NCBI GenBank assembly: GCA_949130485.1
Contig: OX422191.1
Location: forward strand, 2,927,840-2,991,839
Reading direction: 5' to 3'
From: Agelas oroides
Taxonomy: Eukaryota; Porifera; Demospongiae; Agelasida; Agelasidae
DNA length: 64,000 nucleotides
Position 1 is the stretch's first letter. Each line of letters begins with the position of its first letter. Both the position numbers and the translations under genes were made by a program. Positions 58,501 to 64,000 of this stretch are shown piece after piece. The notes beneath the pieces are model-generated. The model did no database searches. It had not been told where the DNA came from and saw only the letters and a list, made by a program, of their open reading frames with translations.

Positions 58501-61416
58501 GGATGATCTATGCATAATGGCAGGTGCCGAAATTACATTAATTTTGTACATACAGAGGTTTCTGGGCAGTAGAATGCGGAAATTATAGATCCAACTTTAT
58601 GCATGCATGCTTGCATCTAAGAAACTATTTGAAGAAGCCTGGGTGGTTCAGATGTCAGGGTGGGTTGAACAATATATAACTTTTATGCAGACTACAAAAG
58701 TACATATCTCAGTTTGAAAGTGTAATCATTTACTAATTAATGTACTACTTGTCTCACTAATGTCCTCAGGTGATAACAGAAACATCCAGAAAGTTTACTA
58801 ATTAATGTACTACTTGTCTCACTAATGTCCTCAGGTGATAACAGAAACATCCAGAAAGTTTACTAATTAATGTACTACTTGTCTCACTAATGTCCTCAGG
58901 TGATAACAGAAACATCCAGAAAGTTTACTAATTAATGTACTACTTGTCTCACTAATGTCCTCAGGTGATAACAGAAACATCCAGAAAGTTTACTAATTAA
59001 TGTACTACTTGTCTCACTAATGTCCTCAGGTGATAACAGAAACATCCAGAAAGTTTACTAATTAATGTACTACTTGTCTCACTAATGTCCTCAGGTGATA
59101 ACAGAAACATCCAGAAAGTTTACGTTGCTGGCAGAGAGATTAGATTGCAGCTTCCTAGATCAGGTGCACTTGAGACTCATAATTAAGTAAATTATTATCA
59201 CCAAGAAATTGTTAATCTTGGTTGCAGTATGCTTAATGTTACACTTTGTCTTGCAGGGCAAGTTGTAAATCTTATCAATGACAGCCCGAGGGTGCAAGGA
59301 AACAACATCACTGTGGATCTTCGGACAGACCATCCTGTCCAGTGTGGTATAAGGCTTGCTACAATGGCCTCTCCCCTGAGAGATTGTGAGTGCACGAGCC
59401 TTCTCCTGCATGATCTTTTTCATTTACATGAGGAGCTATACCAATGTAGCTAGAGCCCACTGAAGACCCAGCTATAATCAATCTTACAGCTAATACCCCA
59501 AACAGGTAAATTGAACTACATGCGCAAGCAATTGTCTAAGTGGGCAGTCTCTCTGTTCACTGCTACAGAAAGGACTTGAGGGATATCTAGCTTGTTCTAC
59601 TGCATAACTTCACTCTTTCTCCAAATTGACGTTCAATAACCTTAGAATATCTAGCTAGTGTTCAGCAACTTCTGAACTGAAATCTCAGATGGATTTCTCT
59701 ATTGGAATTTCTTTCTTTCTAGGTTGTTGCATTTCTCTTAATAATCATTTTTATAAGTCTCAAAGGTAGTAACATACTATCATGAATCTACTAGCTGCAT
59801 TAGTTATAATAGTTACATGTATAAGCAGTGGTAACTAACTTAGTGATAACTGCCTTCAGCTTGTGTCTTCAGGAGGGTTAAATACAGGTACAGTGTTTAT
59901 CTGTGGAAAGTCTCAACTTAGCTACGGTCTCCTCAGAGAAACTATACATACATTTTTTCATGATGTTATTCCTACATCTTCTTATTAAGTAATTTTTACA
60001 TCCCACACACACTGACAGGTTCATCAACATCTTTCAGTTTCACAAATGTGGCTCCAGATGACACCAAACCCTATATCATGCGAGTGGTTGTTACGCCTAG
60101 CACTGCAGGGAGTACGAAAACTACCATTAGAAGGCAGATCTGGATTCCTGGTAAGAAGTTAAGAAAACAGTCCAAGCACTTTATACCTTTTCACTTGTGC
60201 ATAGTATATGCACATAGAAAGGAGAGACTGTGTATTCCATGAGCATATAGTAGCTAGCATTGAGGTAGACTGTGCAATGACCCACAGCACCCAGCACTCC
60301 CTGTTTTTCCACTAATTGGACAAACGTGCAACCACCAGTACAAAGTACAGCGAAAAATTGTATTAGGTACAACATTTTGTGCATACATATTGAATGCTTT
60401 CTCAATCTTAGAATACTATAGCTAGCTACACTCCAAACTTTATATATTAGTAGTAATTTGTGCAATGTCCTTTTTGAGCTTCCTATAGTCATCCATCAGC
60501 TGTTGTCAAAGCAATGATAAATGTAGTCTTAAACCCAGACACCTCTCCAAAGAGGGAAGGGGGGATCTGGCGATAGTACATCCTCACAACATTGGCTAGC
60601 TGTTGCTATATAGATTCTAAAGTTAAGGAAGACCATTACAGGTTCAGTACAGATGTAATTGCCAAATCAGCCAATCAGATCATGCTGCTGAATTTCAGGG
60701 ATCAGCCCCTCCTTTTCCTCTTTGGAGGGGGTCTGGGTTTGAGAATGTGATAATATGGTTTTGTCTTGTATAGTGGAATAAGAACCTGGACTGTTGCTGT
60801 TAAATAAAAATTGGCTGTCAGTCAAGTGATATGGAACTAATGACACATGGTTCAAGTTTTTATTTTCAGCATGAGGTACTGTTGTGTACCAGTTGCTTTC
60901 TCTCTTCACCAGTTATACATCAAGGACATACATAGATGAACCAGCAATACTCTAGTTACCCACAGTCTATAATTTATGATTTTCCTACGCAGCAAATCCC
61001 AATATATGTACTGTCCATCTAATCAATGATGGAGTGACTGTGAATGGGGACACTGCCACGGTGGAGTTTGCTGGCTCAGGACCTACTACTACCTTCCGGT
61101 GCAGTCTTGATGGCCAGGCTTTCTCTCCATGTAAGCTTGCATGTGCAAATTACATGGGCTGAAACAGAACTTTGTAGTTGGTGTCTGATGGGAGAACTTT
61201 TAAAAGATGCTAAACTGCTCAAAGCTATATAGCCAACAGCTCTTGTTTGTCATAGCTAGCATGATTGTAACTCTACCTCTGTTAGAATGTTTCCCCAATG
61301 CAGGTAGCAGTCCTCATACTTTCATGGGACTCTCAGCTGGACGTCACTCTGTGAGGATAGCACCAAATGGTTGTGGAAGGAATCGACGATCAGTTTCTGC
61401 ATCCTTTGTGGTGTGA
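43314..61416 (+). CDS. GDA-like: Secreted guanine deaminase-like protein, copy B (19 exons, 645 aa, intact)
   Basis: Exons: 43314-43505, 48313-48401, 49157-49328, 49971-50058, 51422-51539, 51897-51924, 52598-52714, 53361-53447, 55355-55449, 55646-55713, 56071-56232, 57504-57538, 57966-58043, 58396-58423, 59095-59163, 59257-59385, 60019-60150, 60993-61130, 61304-61416. All introns are GT-AG, phases agree and no stop is met before TGA at 61,414. Residues 1-26 look like a signal peptide, about 32-475 are GDA, and about 477-645 are two beta-type modules. Metal ligands expected from human GDA are present: H105 and H107 (HLH), H270, H301, D352. The catalytic Glu of HxxE is V273. GDA normally deaminates guanine to xanthine in the cytosol. 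This protein is probably secreted, and it is unlikely to use the normal mechanism, so a binding or altered role is possible. Confidence 0.82.
44707..44779. repeat. Partial TAGCCTCGTTCCCAGGC-family unit
   Basis: Left CGGTCCCAGGCTCTCTCCCT and right GGGAGAGCCTGGGAACGAGG enclose a loop of about 25 bases. The left terminus has lost the first bases of the family end. It lies in intron 1 of copy B. Confidence 0.65.
45382..45690. repeat. Cluster of palindromic GGTTGCGCAACYGG-like motifs
   Basis: At least seven related motifs occur in about 300 bp: TGTTGCGCAACCGGA, GCGGTTGTGCAACGGG, CCAGTTGTACAACTGGG, CCGGTTGCATAACCAGG, CCAGTTATGCAAC, CCAGTTGCGTAACCGG and CTGGTTGCGCAACTGGG. Each is close to a palindrome with variable centre. 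They lie in intron 1 of copy B with GTAGCTTTCAG also repeated. No function is claimed. Confidence 0.7.
45700..47075. other. Intron 1 of copy B, no supported gene
   Basis: No coding run that I can support. A (CAA)n tract lies at about 46,548-46,572 after GTGCTAATAA, which could be the 3' end of a LINE-type insertion. A 129-codon - strand frame at 46,110-46,499 has no recognisable motif and its composition looks like chance. Confidence 0.4.
47078..47166. repeat. Short tandem repeat of AGCAGTGCT / AGCAGTGCC
   Basis: About ten 9-bp units alternate CTAGCAGTG and CCAGCAGTG. Frames on both strands stay open (Ser-Ala or Leu-Ala repeats), which is a composition effect, not a gene. It is in intron 1 of copy B. 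Confidence 0.9.
47519..47601. repeat. TAGCCTCGTTCCCAGGC-family hairpin, diverged
   Basis: TAAGCCTCATTCCCAGGCCT on the left and AAGCCTGGAATGAGGCTA on the right bound about 83 bp. In intron 1 of copy B. Confidence 0.65.
48313..48401 (+). CDS. GDA-like: Copy B exon 2
   Basis: It follows CTACATTTCAG and ends ACAG|GTAAAG in phase 2. It encodes FVRPASELGSLAQQYGFSQN, identical to copy A over this stretch. Confidence 0.82.
48623..48994. mobile_element. TTAA-flanked DNA transposon, copy 3, with an extra coding-like insert
   Basis: It begins TTAAGGTGGCAGAG and ends CGCCGCCACCTTAA. The outer parts match copies 1 and 2, but the middle (about 48,770-48,892) holds a segment absent from them that encodes ENIVRVEGNLTMQLLVKARF then EEAKEMERLRVEKKENRK. 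This sequence is charged, helical and coding-like. The element ends about 160 bases before exon 3 of copy B. Confidence 0.7.
49157..49328 (+). CDS. GDA-like: Copy B exon 3: intact HxH metal motif
   Basis: It starts after CACATGCAG and encodes FLMPGLVDCHLHPAQYI, which keeps both metal-binding His and the Gln of the GDA motif HIHAPQY. It continues FRNTTFAREVSMALV and ends GTG|GTAAGC in phase 0. It has one codon more than copy A. Confidence 0.85.
49971..50058 (+). CDS. GDA-like: Copy B exon 4
   Basis: It encodes RRTLQHGTTTIAHTASAS and ends in phase 1 at GTCG|GTAAGT. It matches GDA RRTLKNGTTT better than copy A does. Confidence 0.82.
50621..51287. mobile_element. TIR element, TTAAGGTTACGGGATACAG ends (667 bp)
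   Basis: The left TTAAGGTTACGGGATACAGT and right ACTGTATCCCGTAACCTTAA (internally TTTGCTCATTAAT / ATTAATGAGCAAA) are long inverted repeats, continuing through ACCTTCCTTTTCTCCGTGCA. Its TTAA edges recall the other TTAA family, though the end sequences differ. It has no transposase frame and lies in intron 4 of copy B. Confidence 0.8.
51422..51539 (+). CDS. GDA-like: Copy B exons 5 (here) and 6 (51897-51924)
   Basis: They encode GELRQRAIIAGLAIDF ... STQQVLNDTRR, then LIELVRREE. Acceptors are ATTTCACAG and TCCATAG; donors are AAG|GTATAA and GAG|GTATAT. Near 51,790-51,880 a 46-base direct repeat (AAGTCATGATCATGACA...) precedes exon 6. Confidence 0.78.
52598..52714 (+). CDS. GDA-like: Copy B exons 7 (here) and 8 (53361-53447)
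   Basis: Exon 7 encodes NPLMLPSLDVEGSGSVTTEL then LQGFGEIIAEDTN. Exon 8 encodes GHLAVGKTSEPRNTTLPQWE then VLPVNR. The His of HLAV fits the metal-binding His of GDA HISE, but the Glu three residues later is Val. The substrate-binding PRF segment of GDA is not recognisable in exon 7. Confidence 0.75.
55067..55200 (+). repeat. Possible tRNA-derived SINE fragment
   Basis: GGAATCAGCTCAGTGGTCAG resembles an RNA polymerase III A box (TRGCTCAGTGG type), and GTTCATGCCAGCTGGACCCC follows at a suitable distance for a weak B box. There is no clear poly-A or repeat tail and no second copy in the window, so this is tentative. Confidence 0.25.
55355..55449 (+). CDS. GDA-like: Copy B exons 9 (here), 10 (55646-55713) and 11 (56071-56232)
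   Basis: Exon 9 encodes TLFHNVHLRGSEMEIFRDRG then ISIAHCPFSNL, with the metal-binding His (H301). Exons 10 and 11 give VGSGVLDVRKMLNFGINVCL, GTD (D352), TGAGTVFSMLDVM and DVFYMATMGGARG. The order and spacing match GDA. Exon 9 is 95 bases, in frame, in contrast to the 94-base exon 9 of copy A. Confidence 0.82.
57504..57538 (+). CDS. GDA-like: Copy B exons 12 (here), 13 (57966-58043), 14 (58396-58423)
   Basis: They encode TGFGDTVGNFE, VGKQFDALLVDTSAPVFDTF and DKIEKFLYVG, the conserved GDA C-terminal region. The first 54 bases of exon 13 are identical in both copies. Confidence 0.82.
57663..57820. repeat. Dispersed repeat with CATGCTCCCCCAGGAAATTT motif
   Basis: It runs from GGCCCGTAGCCAGGATTTTC through GGGGGGG tracts to GTGCATGCTCCCCCAGGAAA and GATTGCTTCTGAGGCC. 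It matches the family at 15,905-16,108 and 21,010-21,072. It is in intron 12 of copy B. Confidence 0.7.
58741..59130. repeat. Six tandem 65-bp units that include the exon 15 splice acceptor
   Basis: Units start at 58,741, 58,806, 58,871, 58,936, 59,001 and 59,066, each TGTACTACTTGTCTCACTAA, then TGTCCTCAGGTGATAACAGA, then AACATCCAGAAAGTTTACTA ATTAA. Each carries a good 3' splice site (TGTCCTCAG) and the first 28 or so bases of exon 15. In the first five units the frame reads GDNRNIQKVY and then TAA. Only the last unit runs on into the real exon. Confidence 0.95.
59095..59163 (+). CDS. GDA-like: Copy B exon 15
   Basis: It starts after the sixth CCTCAG and ends TCAG|GTGCAC in phase 1. It encodes DNRNIQKVYVAGREIRLQLP then RS, matching GDA DDRNIEEVYVGG. 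It has three codons more than copy A exon 15. Use of any of the five upstream acceptors would end translation within about ten codons. Confidence 0.8.
59257..59385 (+). CDS. GDA-like: Copy B exons 16 (here) and 17 (60019-60150): first C-terminal module
   Basis: Residues about 477-562: VVNLINDSPRVQGNNITVDL, DHPVQCGIRLATM, then Cys split between exons, SSTSFSFTNVAPDDTKPYIM and RRQIWIP. Exon 16 is about 95 % identical to copy A, including a run of more than 60 identical bases. It is a beta-type module with no GDA homology. Confidence 0.72.
60993..61130 (+). CDS. GDA-like: Copy B exons 18 (here) and 19 (61304-61416): second C-terminal module
   Basis: Residues about 564-645: CTVHLINDGVTVNGDTATVE, FRCSLDGQAFSPC, then after a phase-1 intron in the Cys codon SSPHTFMGLSAGRHSVRIAP, NGCG and ASFVV before TGA. 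The FRCSLDGxxFSPC pattern is that of small extracellular Ig-like domains with a paired Cys. No membrane anchor follows, so the protein is expected to be soluble. Confidence 0.77.
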
Positions 61417-64000
61417 GGCTAATAGCTGACTGTTTCCAGCTTGTATTACTTTTAGATAAATTAGAGTGTTCCTTTGCATGCATACAAACAGTAGAGTGTA
61501 AGACTTTGATAAATGATGCAGAGCTCAATCATAAATGTGTAATTGAATATGAATATTGAAACCCAGAGATTTCATAACTGTATGCATGGAATGGTAATTA
61601 AGTGAAGCATGTACATCCCAACAGGCTCACAGAACTTGCTGTGACTTAGTTCAACTATAGAAGTTAACACTGGAGTTGCATCAGCGAGAGAGTGAAGGCT
61701 AACTGTATGTGACATTGCTCATGCTGATGTAATTTAGAGAGCAGAGGGGGCCCGGGGAAAAGATGTTGTGCGCGTTTGTGCGCGAACATTTTTGCTGATT
61801 ATTTATAGGGCATGGTCAATTAATTAACGGAGTTTATTAATGAAACATGTGCCACGTGTACACTGTGTACAGGCATTTTGTCTACATTAAGTTCACTAAC
61901 AATCCTTTACTGAAAGTGTTACTGATTGTTCTACCCAACCGTTGATGGAATGAGTCCAGACAATGCAGCGGAAATATATGTCTGGTGCTGAAAAGTGAAA
62001 GAAAACGAAACTGCGTAAAGATGCAGCCCAGAAAAGTTCTCTCTTTTTCATGTTGGCTTCTAGAGATATGAGAGATGATGGTAAATAATTAATGGGGCCC
62101 CCTTTCTGGAACAAAGTTTGGGAGCCCTGGGGAAGTATCCCCTGCTCCCCCCTCTCAGTGGGCCTGTCAACTGATCCAGACACATAGTCTGTCAATGTGG
62201 AGTCATACTATCTGATTCAATGAAGCTAGGGTACACAGTGTAGCCATGACAGATATGTTAAGGTTATTTATTGTACTTACATAAGGCTACTTGCAGTTAC
62301 AATAAGGTTACTTGCAGTTGCAGTAAGTTACATAGTTGCAGTGAGTTTCTAGTCTCCGGGTAAAATTCTTGTTAATTGTGGTTATTGGTTACGGAAACTC
62401 GTAGCGGCTCCTCCATGCGTGTCGCCTGCCCGGGTAACCTGGCAGCTCCATTGTCCACTACTCCAAATCATGCACACTCCTCCATCACTGAGCAAGCTCC
62501 TTGCACATCAGAGATCCTGATGGATGGAAGTTCTAAAGCTAGCATGCAGACTTGATGCTAGCTGTAAGCAAGGCTAGGTTGATGAATGAAGCCCTTTCTA
62601 ATGTACTTACCCATTGGCGGTTTCAGTGTAGCTTCTGCCTCCTGACATTGTAGCTGCTGCATGTGGAACATTGGTGCTAAGGGAACTCAAGGACAATGAT
62701 ACCTTGTCTTGTTTGTGATTAGACCTCTTTCGACACTTCTTCACAGGCTGAATCACACATTTCCTTACGCCAGTCTGCTCTGACAAGAATTAGGCTCACG
62801 GAGAGACCGTCTATCTTGTGGTATGGGGGGGCCAAATCAGTCAAAAAGCCAGTGATTTTGATGTCACTCTCTTTTTGTGTGTGTGTCGCTCTCTTTATAT
62901 GTATATATCGAATGTCTGATATATATATTGGACGTCCTATTTATATATCGGATGTCTGATATATAGTGGAAGTCTGATTGATTGGATCCTGTTACTACAG
63001 GTGAACCACTTTTTTTTTCAGGTTTGGTAACTTGTTTTCTGGTCTCTTTTAGCTCTTGGTTCCACTAGGGTTTGTGAAATGATTATTTGTGGCTTCATTG
63101 TTTGCTTCTGAGTACTTTGTCTTCCATTCATTGATAGCAATTTCACAGAACTGGGAATAAATCTCAGAGGCGGAGACAGCTACCAAGAAGTGGGGGGCTC
63201 ATGTTCTAAATGTTAAGCTGTGGGGGTGTGGAAACGAGATGATATTGTTACAACTAGTAGAAAAATTGGGGGGGGCTGAGCCCACCCAATCTGAAAAGTG
63301 GGAGGGCCTAAGCCCCCCCTGCCCCCCCTATATCTCCGCCCCTGAATCTCATCTATGAAGTCTTGAGAAACAGGGGTAGTACTTAGCATTTATCATGCAG
63401 TAGATTCACCTCTTAATCTACAATTATGCTATCCTCAATTCTTTACTTTGTCCCCATTATGCTCAACATTTTAGCCTATTGTGCTCAAAATTAGCTGTTT
63501 CAGTCTCAAGAAAGATTCCTACTGGTGACTGTAACTTAACTGAAGTTTCGATGCTTCTCTGTGAATCATTTTTGTCAAACAGGAATTAATTATAGCTGAA
63601 CTAAGAAAGTCAGAACTCAGGATCTAGGAGTTAGCCCTGGTAATTTGAATGGATATTGGACATTGTTAATTCAGAGTATAGCATCACCTGAGCATCAACA
63701 ATATGGTACCTGAAATACTACCCAGATAGGGAGTGCCAGTTTTCCTGAGGGGCCAATCATGTGTATTCCTATAGGAGAAAGTGCATAGGGGTGCCAGATT
63801 TCCTATGACACCAGGCCTGATATGATATATGGCAATTATGCCTGTGTACTTCCCGCATAATTCCCTGTTACAATCCCGCTTGACAGACACCCACGATATA
63901 ACCGACAATTCCAGACTGTCCTTCCATCTTCAATATTTCAGCAGCCCCTAAATAGCGGACACACCGCTACTCTGTAAAGACTTAAAAAACATTAAAAATG
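61417..64000. other. Downstream region, repeats only
   Basis: I see no gene. A degraded copy of the TGGCGGTTYC repeat lies at 62,359-62,448 (TTAATTGTGGTTATTGGTTA, CGCCTGCCCGGGTAACCTGG). An imperfect repeat of TATATATCGGATGTCTGATA lies at about 62,893-62,970, and G-rich and C-rich tracts lie at 63,190-63,345 with CTCCGCCCCTG at the end, an inverted relation to CAGAGGCGGAGAC at about 63,168. This pair bounds a MITE-like unit. Confidence 0.45.

Noticed and set aside
58741-59130. CRISPR-like regular repeat
   Set aside because: The units are directly tandem without spacers and carry a splice acceptor and exon sequence. The context is an animal gene.
61896-62195. A 99-codon - strand frame
   Set aside because: It has no recognisable motif, lies in a repeat-rich tract and has no splice or start context that supports a gene.

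Overview
The window is animal genomic DNA. Its genes have many short exons with GT-AG introns, and it is full of inverted-repeat (MITE-like) elements, minisatellites, a 200-base assembly gap and one nearly complete Ty3/gypsy LTR retrotransposon. No bacterial-type operon or CRISPR is present. A sponge or another non-bilaterian marine invertebrate is plausible, judging by the Ig-like domain style and repeat style, but this is inference. I cannot name the species.

The main content is a tandem duplication, both copies on the + strand, of a 19-exon gene that I assembled exon by exon: copy A at about 8.9-42.6 kb and copy B at about 43.3-61.4 kb. Exon phases are the same in both copies. The encoded protein (copy B 645 aa) has a 26-residue N-terminal hydrophobic segment that looks like a signal peptide. 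This is followed by a full-length guanine deaminase (GDA, amidohydrolase superfamily) region of about 450 aa, then two tandem Cys-containing beta-type modules of about 85 aa each. Known GDAs are cytosolic and lack both ends, so this looks like a secreted GDA-derived protein. Both copies have lost the catalytic Glu of the HxxE motif. Copy B keeps all five metal-ligand positions. Copy A has both His of the HxH motif changed to Asn and carries a one-base deletion in exon 9 that leads to a stop.

Layout: 1-8.9 kb is repeat-rich and holds TTAA-flanked and TIR elements plus two retroelement coding remnants (4.3-4.6 kb + strand, 7.2-7.6 kb - strand). 8.9-42.6 kb is copy A, whose introns hold most of the minisatellites, MITEs and the assembly gap; a gypsy element (37,830-42,144, target duplication GGTGC) sits in its last intron. 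43.3-61.4 kb is copy B, which carries a six-fold 65-bp repeat that copies the 3' splice site of exon 15. 61.4-64 kb is repeat-rich with no gene that I can support.
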